Shown: in pieces, positions 1-9,000 of the stretch | Position numbering within the stretch: position 1 is the stretch's first letter | Layout of the letters: each line of letters begins with the position of its first letter | Assembly (NCBI GenBank): GCA_964601355.1 | Contig: CAZRNB010000059.1 | Coordinates: forward strand, 1-17,326 | Direction: 5' to 3' | DNA from: CAZRNB01 sp964601355 | Lineage (GTDB): Bacteria > Planctomycetota > Phycisphaerae > Sedimentisphaerales > Anaerobacaceae | DNA length: 17,326 bases | Program-made: the position numbers and the translations under genes | Notes under the pieces: model-generated | What the model was told of the DNA's origin: nothing | Seen by the model: the letters and a program-made list of their open reading frames with translations, nothing else | The model's database searches: none

Positions 1-608
1 GGTCGAATGCCGGGATTGATAATACCCAGCACAGTAAATGCCTGGCCAGCGATGCTCACCGTATCTTCCAGGTCAATATGCCTCAACTGGGCGTATGCCT
101 GCTCCAGCATGACTTTACCTCTGTCGCCGGCGACGAGAAAGTGTCCCTTGATGACGTCTGTGGCCGCACAACAAGTCGTACCCACGACCATTACGTTACT
201 GGGATCAAAACCGCCGACCGTAAACAAATGGCCGTCATTGGGATCACGGAATCTATATTGCAGATATGGGGCGGCATCCGCTACGGCGGAGGAACTCCTG
301 ATCTTATCGACAAACGCGTATGGCATTAGATTGACCCGTGTGCCAAAGGCCACAAAGCCCTCAGCCTGTATTTGACTGTTGGCATAAGATTGGCAAGGCC
401 CACACGACGCCATATCGGCCGGTGAAAATACCACAAAGTGGGTCCCCGTGTGATCGAGAATCTCAGCGCTACCTTGTTTTGATACCTGAAGGATACCGAC
501 AAGGAACATCATGCTCGACACAGCCAGGGCATATCCCAGCACAGTCGCCAGGGTCCGGGCCCTTCGCCGCCGGAGCTCGCACCAGGCATATTGTAAAGTC
601 ACGTTCAT
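1..608 (-). CDS. MacB/FtsX-like ABC transporter permease, 3' end cut by window edge
   Basis: I translated this frame by hand: 202 codons from the ATG at 608 stay open to the window edge, so the C-terminus is missing. The N-terminus is a short basic stretch (MNVTLQYAWCELRRRRARTL), one hydrophobic membrane helix at about residues 20-40, then a soluble alpha/beta region matching the extracytoplasmic core domain of MacB/FtsX-type permeases. Family members pump or release substrates (lipoproteins, peptides, macrolides) using a separate ATPase; the remaining three helices and any ATPase gene would lie beyond position 1. The start is supported by GGAG at 618-621, 9 nt upstream and overlapping the end of the preceding gene. 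The gap to that gene is 6 bp, so the two are probably translationally coupled. Odd point: a CGPC pair near residue 69 and an adjacent CC near residue 145 in the soluble domain. Family call good; substrate unknown. Confidence 0.8.
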   Translation of the reverse strand, partial: MNVTLQYAWCELRRRRARTLATVLGYALAVSSMMFLVGILQVSKQGSAEILDHTGTHFVVFSPADMASCGPCQSYANSQIQAEGFVAFGTRVNLMPYAFVDKIRSSSAVADAAPYLQYRFRDPNDGHLFTVGGFDPSNVMVVGTTCCAATDVIKGHFLVAGDRGKVMLEQAYAQLRHIDLEDTVSIAGQAFTVLGIINPGIR

Positions 609-614
609 TTTGTT

Positions 615-2417
615 CTACTCCATGTGTGTGCGGCTGGCTTCTAAAGTACCACCATACACGCCCATGTTGACGACATTACCGCATTGCCCCAATGCCTCAT
701 AATCCAAAGGACTATTTGGGTCGCCCGCATCAATGCAGGGACTATTTGTATCATCCAATACCCAGATGCACGCCCAGGGATTCCAATGACCGGCAGTGGA
801 TTTTAAGTGGTAGTCTCCTGGGACAAATCTATTAGAATCGGCCCACATACAAGGTGATACAAACTCCGGATCCGCATCAATATTTCCCTCACTCAGGACT
901 CCATCTTGCACATCGCAGTACTGAACGTTGACGTTATTGCCCTTAATCTGGACATTCTCGACAGATGCTCCATTGAAGTAGAGAATCGAGTTTCTAACGG
1001 TGATCCGGTCGCCCTCTAATGCGTATTGCCGGTTCTGGACGATTGTGCAGCCAGTTATATCCATCTTGCTGAATACGGTTCCGGCTCTACCTGTCGATTT
1101 TGGCAAAGAGCGAAGGCCGCAGCCTGCATTACCTGCTACGATACAATGATCCAAGGCAGCCGTGCTCTCACTGCTGACTTCGATACCGCAGTCGAGATTG
1201 CCCGTCACAACACAGTGACTCAAGTGTAAGTTTGATTCGGAGCAGGTAATGCCGTCAGCTCCGCCGGCGATCGTTAGTCCCTGTATTGACCTGCGAGCAC
1301 TGCCAGGCATTAGGGTCACGACCGGCAAGCTTCCATTGCTGGACAGAGTAGTCAGAGATACGACAGCCGAATCCTGTACATTGGCTGAGCGAATCGTCAA
1401 AGGTATGTTGGGCAGACTAAGGCTCTCGTTATATTTACCGGGCGATACAAGGATGATTTGCCCGGACTGAGCATAGTTGATCGCGTTCTGGATGGTGGCA
1501 AAGCGCTGCCCGGTTGAGAGATTGAAGACCGGCCCATTCGGATCGGGCAGAAATGTCTCGATACGAACCCAGTAGATTGAAGAGTCTGTAGATGTCTCGT
1601 CACGTGAAAAGAACAAATATTTGTTATCCGGCGATATGTAAGGGGCGGCTTCAGTCTTGGATGAATTGATAACCGGCCCCATGTTTTGAGGCAGAGTCCA
1701 GCCGCCCTGACCATTGGAAAAACTGATGTAGAGATCCATATTCCCAAAGCCCCCGGCGCGAGCGGAATTCCAAATAACATAATCCTCATTGGGTCCAGGT
1801 ACAGGCCCACAATCACTGGCCGAGGTATTTAAGACACTAATGTTGGTGGCTTCCGTGAACTTTCCATCCACAAAGCGTATTCGCCATTGATCACACTGGC
1901 CTACACCCCCGGTTCGCCATGAACACGTCCACAGGTTGCCAAGGCTGGAGATATGACAACTGTATTCCTGGCTGGGAGAACTAGCCGGGGCAGCTATGAG
2001 CTCCGGCTGAGACCACCCCTCTGCCGTTCGATGGACCCTATAAATATCGACGCTCCGAGAGAAATAAAGGTATTGGTCGTTATCCGCCAGACTCGGGCAC
2101 ATTGATTGACTATTTGAAAAAGAGGATTGTACCGGCGTAGTCCATTGTCCATTCTCTAAGCGCGTTGCCATAATCTGGGCACTGGACCAGTTTGCCGCCC
2201 GAACGGTAAAATAACATTCGCGTCCATCCTTGCTGAAGCAAATACCATGCTCACAACGGTTGGGAAGATTGATAAATTCTTGTGCAAAAACCTTCGGAAT
2301 AAGGCCGGGTGGCTCCTGACCCATGTAGGGAGCAGTGGCTGCATTTTCCGCAGAACCAGCCATCCTTGCCATAAACAAAATCATCAAAAATATTATTTCT
2401 TTCTTTCGAGTTTTCAT
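615..2417 (-). CDS. Secreted PD40 beta-propeller plus right-handed beta-helix protein
   Basis: A 600-residue exported protein with no recognisable catalytic centre. From the chosen ATG at 2417 it begins with a signal peptide (MKTRKKEIIFLMILFMARM...GSA). Residues about 30-310 show PD40/TolB-like blades, for example LADNDQYLYFSR and ISPDNKYLFFSRDE. Residues about 325-530 read as a right-handed parallel beta-helix (GQRFATIQNAINYAQSG, then repeated CVVTGN, CIVAGN, CTIVQN rungs). The tail DAGDPNSP...NMGVYGGTLEAS is a pattern I associate with Phycisphaerae beta-helix proteins. The frame extends 20 codons further to 2477, but AGGAGGT at 2423-2429 lies 5 nt before 2417 and the upstream 20 codons encode a heptamer repeat rather than protein-like sequence. 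Likely a surface glycan- or protein-binding component; the role is inferred. It is followed 6 bp later by the permease gene, not by more hydrolases. Confidence 0.85.
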   Translation of the reverse strand: MKTRKKEIIFLMILFMARMAGSAENAATAPYMGQEPPGLIPKVFAQEFINLPNRCEHGICFSKDGRECYFTVRAANWSSAQIMATRLENGQWTTPVQSSFSNSQSMCPSLADNDQYLYFSRSVDIYRVHRTAEGWSQPELIAAPASSPSQEYSCHISSLGNLWTCSWRTGGVGQCDQWRIRFVDGKFTEATNISVLNTSASDCGPVPGPNEDYVIWNSARAGGFGNMDLYISFSNGQGGWTLPQNMGPVINSSKTEAAPYISPDNKYLFFSRDETSTDSSIYWVRIETFLPDPNGPVFNLSTGQRFATIQNAINYAQSGQIILVSPGKYNESLSLPNIPLTIRSANVQDSAVVSLTTLSSNGSLPVVTLMPGSARRSIQGLTIAGGADGITCSESNLHLSHCVVTGNLDCGIEVSSESTAALDHCIVAGNAGCGLRSLPKSTGRAGTVFSKMDITGCTIVQNRQYALEGDRITVRNSILYFNGASVENVQIKGNNVNVQYCDVQDGVLSEGNIDADPEFVSPCMWADSNRFVPGDYHLKSTAGHWNPWACIWVLDDTNSPCIDAGDPNSPLDYEALGQCGNVVNMGVYGGTLEASRTHME

Positions 2418-2422
2418 ATTAC

Positions 2423-2429
2423 ACCTCCT
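2423..2429 (-). promoter_or_regulatory. Strong Shine-Dalgarno that fixes the start of the PD40/beta-helix gene
   Basis: The minus strand reads AGGAGGT, a near-perfect anti-16S match, 5 nt before the ATG at 2417. It decides in favour of this start over the in-frame ATG at 2477, which has no comparable site and whose extra 20 codons run through a degenerate heptamer array. Confidence 0.8.
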
Positions 2430-2431
2430 AT

Positions 2432-2473
2432 CACAATTCAGAACGTGAAATTGCGAATTAAGAAGTGAAAATT
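2432..2473. repeat. Degenerate heptanucleotide array, six units
   Basis: On the minus strand the stretch divides into AATTTTC, ACTTCTT, AATTCGC, AATTTCA, CGTTCTG and AATTGTG, a 7-nt register matching AATTCTG loosely. It lies immediately upstream of the ribosome binding site of the PD40/beta-helix gene. It belongs to the same general class as the exact arrays inside the rhamnosidase gene but is much more diverged. Confidence 0.5.
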
Positions 2474-2504
2474 TCAACTACTCTGTCGCAGTTTGAACGA
2501 TGGA

Positions 2505-2587
2505 TGTCATTGCGAGCGAAGCGAAGCAATCTCTGACATTTGATTTATGAGATTGCCACGGCCTGCCTTGCAGTCCTCGCAATGACA
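2505..2587. repeat. MITE-like inverted repeat of the TGTCATTGCGAG type
   Basis: The 83-bp element has inverted ends: TGTCATTGCGAG on the left pairs with CTCGCAATGACA on the right. A second inner pair is GCAATCTC with GAGATTGC around a short loop (about 2534-2548). The centre GCGAAGCGAAGCAATCT is a form of a dispersed palindromic repeat known from many unrelated bacterial genomes. It carries no ORF and sits in the 276-bp gap between the GH2 gene and the PD40/beta-helix gene. It may fold as an RNA hairpin, but without a U-tract it is not a typical terminator. Confidence 0.75.
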
Positions 2588-2618
2588 ACTCCTCAAATCA
2601 CCTGCGACTCAGTACTAC

Positions 2619-2646
2619 ATTCTTAATTCTACACTCTTAATTCTTC
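2619..2646. repeat. Heptanucleotide array, four units
   Basis: The plus strand reads ATTCTTA, ATTCTAC, ACTCTTA, ATTCTTC in uninterrupted 7-nt register. It begins 48 bp downstream of the stop codon of the GH2 gene (at 2694) in transcription direction. With the MITE-like element and the array at 2432-2473 it makes the whole 276-bp intergenic region repeat-derived; I see no gene or clear promoter in the remainder. Confidence 0.6.
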
Positions 2647-2693
2647 TTTAATACTCAATCAGACATAATCACAATCCAGCCCTCTTCCTTCGC

Positions 2694-5600
2694 TCATCGC
2701 CCCGGCGGTGCCTTCCGTGCAAGCTGTCTGACGTCTCCCATAGACGGCTCATAAGGCCGCAGACAAAAGCTGTATGCGTATTTTTGAGAGGCCGGCAGCG
2801 TGAACTCCGGGTGCGTCCTGGCGCCCCAGCTATCGTCCCCGCCGACACCCATCTGTCGATAATCGAGATTCAGATAAATTTCATTACGGCGCTGCGTCTG
2901 GAAGAGATGTTCCGGAATAACATTATCCTCGCTTGTAAGGTCCTCAGCGCTGTAATGCAGGGCGCAAACGCTAACGTTAGGCATACCGACCGCCAGGAGG
3001 CCAAAGCCTTTTTCGTTAGTAAGACAAAGCCAGCGAACATCGACTTTGTTGCCGGTCTCCTGTAACTGCGAATAATAAAAGGGCTGGTCATCGACCTTAC
3101 CTTCATAGAGGTTGACGCGAGCATCACAGCGGTCCCAATAGGTTTCGTGAGGCCCGCGGCCAAACCAGCGGATTGTCTCAAAGCCCTGCGGCAAAGCCAT
3201 CCGCATCCCGAACCGCGGAATCTCCGGCAATTTCCCGGCGGCAGCCTGACCTTCGAGCTCAACAACCACGTCGCCATTGCCATAAACATTATAGCTCAAT
3301 GTGTAATCACCCTTGACGTCCTCAATACGCGCTACTACCGTGATTTGCACCTGCTGCGGAGAAATCTGCTCTGCCTTGACGCTCTGCGGCTTCCAGCTTT
3401 GCATGGCGGTTTTCCAGACGGCGCATCGGCTCGGCATACGATTGCCGCGGTCATTATCGGTAGGAGCACGCCAGAAATAAGGGGCAAGCGGCTCTTTAAC
3501 CAGCTCCACGTTTTTGTAGCTCATTGAGCTAAGGAAACCTGATGCTTTGTTAATTGCAACTGAGAATTCTTTTCCGTCCACTCGTATGATTCCGTCTTTA
3601 TCGGTCAATTTAAGCAGCGGCATTTTGCCCATATCCACTGCGATAGCTGGTTTTTCGTCCGGCAGCTTGAACTGCTCATAAGCCAGTTCGTGACCGGCCG
3701 GCGCCCAGGATTGTTTATCCTTCAGCGTAAAACTTATATCCAGAAAATACTCGAGACCAGGCTCAGGAGCAATTGGTTTAATCGCCAGGGTAATTTGCTT
3801 AGACTCACCTTGCTTGATATTTAAATCGTCTATATTGCCGGTCTGGATAACCTTATCATCCGCACGAAGCGTCCATGTCCCCTTGACAATGTCACTGAGT
3901 GTCGTGAAGAAGAAGCCGTTCTTGATTTCGATTGTTGCCTTTGCCGGGTCGAATGAGATGACCTGGATGTTCTGATATATTTTCTTCATTTCCGACAGAC
4001 CCGGATGAGGGGTCCGGTCGGCTGAGACCAGGCCGTTACAACAGAAATTGTCGTCCGAAGGAGTGCCTTCCGGGCCGAAGTCACCGCCGTAGGCCCAGAA
4101 CCACTTATCGCCGGCCTTTACGGGCATAAAGTGCGCAAATGGCAGCTTGCCATCCGCAGGTATCGGCTGACGAAGTTCCTGATCCACCCAGTCCCATACC
4201 CAGCCGCCCTGCAAATAGGGCTTGGAGTAAATCTGGCTCCAGTAGCTCCAGACGTCGCCGTTGCTGTTGCCCATGGCGTGGGTGTATTCAATCAGGATAA
4301 AAGGTCGAGTTTGCTGCTGCGAAGAATATTCAGCAAGCTCTCTTGGGCGGCTGTACATCGGACATACAATATCGGTGTCGGGCCTTCTGCCTGCCTCGCA
4401 GGAGATAACCGGCCGATTAGGGTCTCGATTGCGCATCCATGCTGACGTAGCCTCAAGGTTTCTGCCCCAGCCGTTTTCGTTGCCAACCGACCAAATAATT
4501 ATCGATGGGTGATTCTTGTCACGCTTCATCATGCGGACGGTTCTATCCATGTAAGCAGGCTCCCAGTTAGGGTCTCTTGTGAGCCGCTGATAGCCGTGAC
4601 ACTCTATGTTTGCTTCATCCACCAGATATATCCCGTATCGGTCACACATATCGTACCAGGCCGGCGTATTCGGATAGTGACTTGTGCGAACCGAATTGAT
4701 ATTGTTCTGCTTCATCAGGACAATATCCTGTATCATATCTTCGGGCAACACATACTGCCCTCTCTCCGGATTGTGCTCATGCCGGTTGGTGCCCTTGATA
4801 AAAATCCGCTGGCCGTTAACCAGGAGATTGCTATCTTTTATTTCAACTTTTCGGAAACCAACGTTGGCCGGAATGACCTCCACGACCTTGCCGTCTTTGC
4901 CTTTGAGCGTAAGAAGCAGCCGATACAGGTTGGGCGTCTCGGCTGTCCACTTGAGCGGATTGGAAACCGGTGAGACGATTTCTGCTGAAATCTCCTGATT
5001 GGGGTCAAGCGTTTTTTGAATAGTCGGCGACAAAAGGATTTTCCCCTGAGGATCAGCCAGATCGAGCTGGACGGCTACCGCAGCAGATTTATTGCCGCTA
5101 TTATTCAACTGCATAACCACCTTAAGCTGTGCATCGCGATACTGCGCATCGAGGATGGTCTTAACCTCGAAGTCACGGATATGCACCTGCGGCAGCGACC
5201 ATAGATAAACGTCACGATATATTCCGCTCAGCCGCCAGAAATCCTGGTCTTCCAGCCACGAGCCATCATTCCAGCGGAAGACCTGTACTGCAAGCTGATT
5301 TTTGCCGACCTTAACAGCATCGGTAATATCGAATTCAGCCACAGTGCGGCTGTCTTTGCTCATGCCGATTTGCCTGCCGTTGACCCAGAGATAAAAAAAA
5401 GAATTTACGCCGTCGAAAACGATGTGGACGCGCCTTCCGCTCCAATCCTGCGGCACTTCAAAGATTCGTCGGTAGGAGCCGACGTGATTATTGAAATTAG
5501 GAATATACGGTGGCTGCGGCCTTTCGCCTTCTTTGAGGAAGGGATATTTAACATTCGTATATATTGGTACACCGTAACCCTGAATCTCTATATTCGATGG

Positions 5601-5951
5601 AACGGGGATGGTCTTCCATGAAGAGTCATCGAAGTCCATTTTGTAAAAGTCGGTTGGCCGTTCCTCTTTGCTCGGAGACCACAGGAACTTCCAGTCTCCG
5701 TTTAACGAGGCAAACCACGGTGACTTCGAGCGATCCTCCATTGTTGCTATAGCTTCGACCTTTTTCGCGGTTTCAACGTCGGGATAAATCATCATCGTCG
5801 CGTGTGGCGCCAAACGGTTGTGTCCTGTCAATTGAGGGTTCTGCCAGTCGGGACTGGTTTCATTCGGCTCCGTTGCGTTGCTTCCTGAAAAACAGACCAG
5901 CACCAACATAATACCCGTAATCAATACCAAAGATTTTTTCTCTATGCTCAT
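2694..5951 (-). CDS. Secreted GH2 beta-galactosidase (LacZ-type, large form)
   Basis: An exported retaining beta-galactosidase of 1085 residues, the usual size for LacZ/EbgA-type GH2 enzymes. The signal peptide is MSIEKKSLVLITGIMLVLVC and its short hydrophobic continuation. Residues about 70-260 form the sugar-binding jelly-roll (WRLSGIYRDVYLW), about 260-370 the immunoglobulin-like domain, about 370-660 the TIM barrel, and about 780-1070 the Bgal_small_N domain (WFGRGPHETYWDR). The acid/base is E492 in WSVGNENGWG and the nucleophile E555 in FILIEYTHAMGNSNGD. Start at 5951: AAAGGAG lies 8 nt upstream; the longer GTG start at 5969 would place the Shine-Dalgarno inside the gene. It is the last hydrolase of the run, 143 bp after the GH50-GH95 gene. 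It probably cuts terminal beta-galactose from a side chain; other beta-glycosides cannot be excluded. Confidence 0.93.
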   Translation of the reverse strand: MSIEKKSLVLITGIMLVLVCFSGSNATEPNETSPDWQNPQLTGHNRLAPHATMMIYPDVETAKKVEAIATMEDRSKSPWFASLNGDWKFLWSPSKEERPTDFYKMDFDDSSWKTIPVPSNIEIQGYGVPIYTNVKYPFLKEGERPQPPYIPNFNNHVGSYRRIFEVPQDWSGRRVHIVFDGVNSFFYLWVNGRQIGMSKDSRTVAEFDITDAVKVGKNQLAVQVFRWNDGSWLEDQDFWRLSGIYRDVYLWSLPQVHIRDFEVKTILDAQYRDAQLKVVMQLNNSGNKSAAVAVQLDLADPQGKILLSPTIQKTLDPNQEISAEIVSPVSNPLKWTAETPNLYRLLLTLKGKDGKVVEVIPANVGFRKVEIKDSNLLVNGQRIFIKGTNRHEHNPERGQYVLPEDMIQDIVLMKQNNINSVRTSHYPNTPAWYDMCDRYGIYLVDEANIECHGYQRLTRDPNWEPAYMDRTVRMMKRDKNHPSIIIWSVGNENGWGRNLEATSAWMRNRDPNRPVISCEAGRRPDTDIVCPMYSRPRELAEYSSQQQTRPFILIEYTHAMGNSNGDVWSYWSQIYSKPYLQGGWVWDWVDQELRQPIPADGKLPFAHFMPVKAGDKWFWAYGGDFGPEGTPSDDNFCCNGLVSADRTPHPGLSEMKKIYQNIQVISFDPAKATIEIKNGFFFTTLSDIVKGTWTLRADDKVIQTGNIDDLNIKQGESKQITLAIKPIAPEPGLEYFLDISFTLKDKQSWAPAGHELAYEQFKLPDEKPAIAVDMGKMPLLKLTDKDGIIRVDGKEFSVAINKASGFLSSMSYKNVELVKEPLAPYFWRAPTDNDRGNRMPSRCAVWKTAMQSWKPQSVKAEQISPQQVQITVVARIEDVKGDYTLSYNVYGNGDVVVELEGQAAAGKLPEIPRFGMRMALPQGFETIRWFGRGPHETYWDRCDARVNLYEGKVDDQPFYYSQLQETGNKVDVRWLCLTNEKGFGLLAVGMPNVSVCALHYSAEDLTSEDNVIPEHLFQTQRRNEIYLNLDYRQMGVGGDDSWGARTHPEFTLPASQKYAYSFCLRPYEPSMGDVRQLARKAPPGR

Positions 5952-5959
5952 GCTCACTG

Positions 5960-5966
5960 CTCCTTT
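5960..5966 (-). promoter_or_regulatory. Shine-Dalgarno that sets the GH2 start at 5951
   Basis: The minus strand reads AAAGGAG with 8 nt to the ATG at 5951. An alternative in-frame GTG at 5969 lies upstream of this site and would add six residues ahead of the signal peptide. The site therefore favours the shorter form. Confidence 0.65.
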
Positions 5967-6061
5967 CACAGCTCTTTAGGATTTCTCAATTATACCTTTT
6001 CCTCCAACTTGAGGTGGATAGAAATAATCCATAAACCGTATTGCTTAATCTGATTGTAAAA

Positions 6062-6089
6062 CAAGTATCAAGAATCAAGCATCAAGTAT
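6062..6089. repeat. Heptanucleotide array CAAGNAT, four units
   Basis: The plus strand reads CAAGTAT, CAAGAAT, CAAGCAT, CAAGTAT, exact except for the fifth base. It begins 6 nt after the stop codon of the GH50-GH95 gene (at 6095) in transcription direction, separated by an A-run. It occupies the 143-bp gap before the GH2 gene and resembles the array at 14401-14428. Confidence 0.75.
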
Positions 6090-6094
6090 TTTTT

Positions 6095-9000
6095 TTATCG
6101 GCGGCCATCCCATTGCAGCTCTTCACATTTCTTTAGATCTGCCTCATGTATCACGTCACCGTATCGGAGCCTGCAGCGATTATTTACAAAAGAACGTATT
6201 TTGGCACAAGTAAGCTTACCGTCCTTCCACTCGATGTCCACCTCGAATCCGCCACGGGCACGAAGACCCGTAACTTTGCCATTTGGCCAGGCTTTAGGTA
6301 GAGCCGGCAGCAGCTCAATTTGGCCAGCCCGGCTTTGCAGCAGCATCTCTGATATGCCGGCACAGCCGCCGAAGTTGCCGTCAATCTGAAAAGGCGGATG
6401 CGCATCAAACATATTCGCATAAGTACGCTCGGGACGCAACAGCATAGTCAGAATCTTGTAAGCGTGCTCGGCATCATGTAAGCACGCCCAGAGATTCAAT
6501 CGCCAGCCGATGCCCCAGCCAGTTGCCTCGTCGCCGCGAATCTCAAGTGATTTGCGCACCGCCGCGGCAAGCTCAGGCGTACCGTACACGTTGATCTGGT
6601 CACTGGGATACAGGCCGTACAGATGCGAAACGTGGCGATGATGAAGGTCACGAGCTTCCATGTCCCAGTCTTCCAGCCACTCCTGTAAATAGCCGCCTTT
6701 GCCGATTTGATTAGGCGCCAGCCTTGCTCGCGCAGCGGCAAGCTGTTCGCGAAAATCCTTATCAACGCCGAGGGCAACAGAAGCATGAATACAATTCGTA
6801 AATAAATCCCGCAATATCTGCATATCCATTGTAGGACCTGCACATAAGCTGACGTTGTACTTGTGCCTGTTCTCCGGCGAAATCGAAGGACACGTAACGA
6901 GCCACTTGTTCTTCGGCTCCTCGACAAGGGTGTCAAGAAAGAATTGAGCCGATCCTTTCATAGCCGTATAAACCTGAGCCAGGAATTCCTTATCCAGGCT
7001 ATATTCGTAATGGTCCCAAAGATGCTTGCACAGCCATGCTCCTCCAGTCGGCCAGAAACCATAGTAAGGTCCATCAACCGGCGCTGACGCACGCCATATA
7101 TCGGTATTATGATGGCAAACCCAGCCGCGTGCCCCATACATGACGTTGGCTGTGCGAGCACCGGTTTTGGACAAATCCATTACCATTGCTATCAGCGGCT
7201 CTGCACACTCGGCAAGATTGGTCGGCTCGGCAGGCCAATAGTTCATCTCGGCATTGATGTTAATTGTGTACTTGCTTTCCCATGGCGGAGACATCTTATC
7301 GTTCCAGATACCCTGTAAGTTTGCAGGTTGTGTGCCGGGCCGCGAGCTACTGATAAGCAGATACCGTCCGAACTGGAAATAAAGAGCTGCAAGCTGTGGG
7401 TCATTAGTCTTATCAGGATTGCGGATGCGCTCATCGGTCGGAAGCGCTGCCTGCTTGGTTTTGCCAAGATCAAGCGTAACCCGGCGGAACAGCCGTTGAT
7501 GCTCGGAGATATGGTCTCTCCGCAGATCATCATAAGACTTTTTACTCGCTGCAGCTATATAACCCTTCGCCAGCGTTTCCGGGTCGCCGCTGACGTCATT
7601 ATAACTCTTAAAGCTCGTAGCCACGGCAACAAGCAACGTTGCAGAATCTGCGCCGGCAATGGAAATTTTATCCTGACCAACATTGATGTCGCCACCGGAC
7701 GTCATAATCCGCACAAGGGCCTGGAACTTCAATGCTCCCTCAATACCCTGGGCAGAGCCGTTGACGCCACGCATGACGAGCGTATCCGGCAATTCGGCCT
7801 GGACAGTTGCCTGCTGTGATGTCTGCATTGCAGCAGTAAATGAGATTTGACCGGGCTTATCCGCAGTCAGACGAATAACGATAACCTGATCCACAGGGCT
7901 TGAAAAGACCTCGCGAGTAAAAGTTACGCCGTTGGTGGTATAAATGACGGAAGCAACAGCGGTATCAAGATTAAGGTCTCGGCGATAATTCTCGACACGT
8001 TCGACTCTTGGGAAAGTCAGAATCAAATCGCCGACTGTCTGATAAGGGAGCTGTCTCAAAGGTTTGGCCATCATCTTTTGACCAATGATGGTTTCAGCCT
8101 CCTGGAATTTGCCCTCGAAGATAAGGCGGCGCGCCTCGGGCAGCGCATCACGAGCCTCCGGATTAGCCGGGTCGTACGGCCCACCGGCCCAAAGCGTATC
8201 CTCGTTAAGCTGTATGCGCTCACTTACAATGCCGCCGAAAACCATTGCACCGAGCCTGCCGTTGCCGATGGGAAGCGCCTCAACCCACGCTCCTTCCTTC
8301 TGCCTATAATTCCAGTATTGGCCGTAATGTCCCGCGGGTCGGCGATACCACAGACTTAATGGCTCAACCGGCGGCGGGGCCATGCCGACGAATACGCCGT
8401 TAAAATCCGCAGTACGCAGTCCTAAGGACTCCTGGCGGAGGACGCCTTCCGGCGCGTCGGACGCTTTCGGCCTCTGGCTGAAAGGCGGCACTTTGCCGGA
8501 GTGCACTTCATACAGCCGTTTATGAGCGGCCTTTGCAGCCTCAACCAACTCAGGGTAGGACCTGTCGGTGACATCCACAAATCCTATGTTGTAATTCTCA
8601 CCATCCATACGCCCGGTGGAAGGCTGGTCGAGCCACTGAAACCAGTGCGTGCCGACCAGAGCTGGATGGGCTGCTGCGTTTTCAACATAATAACGATAAG
8701 CAACACCGCGTTCCTGCTGGTTTGCCGCCTGAACCAGACCTGCCGCGAGCCCCCGGCCGGGCGTGCCGATATGAAACTCGCCGATAAGAATAGGCCGAGC
8801 AGTAAGCTTGTATATCTTTTCCAGTGAATTTACGTCCGGGGCGTAGCTATAGATATTCTGGCTATAGACATCAAAGACACGTGCCATGCGTATCACCTCA
8901 TCCGCAGGTCTTCCGCCGAAGCGGATACCCAGATTCAGATGATTGGGATCGTGCTTGCGAACGCTTGCGTTAATAACATCGAGCATTTTTTCAAACGCGC

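Noticed and set aside
7..375. Plus-strand ORFs over the first 700 bases
   Set aside because: They lie antisense to a permease frame that runs open to the edge and reads as a recognisable membrane protein; their translations look like nothing known.
2418..2477. Upstream extension of the PD40/beta-helix protein by 20 residues
   Set aside because: It has no good ribosome binding site, precedes rather than forms the signal peptide, and encodes a degenerate heptamer array; the strong AGGAGGT favours 2417.
5989..5994. Perfect TATAAT on the minus strand, 37 nt before the GH2 start, as a promoter -10 box
   Set aside because: No acceptable -35 box lies 16-18 bp upstream and there is no extended -10 TG. 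The region is AT-rich, so a chance match is likely.
6000..6020. Hairpin CCTC...GAGG after the GH50-GH95 gene as a terminator
   Set aside because: The stem is only about 4 bp and no U-run follows on the transcribed strand.
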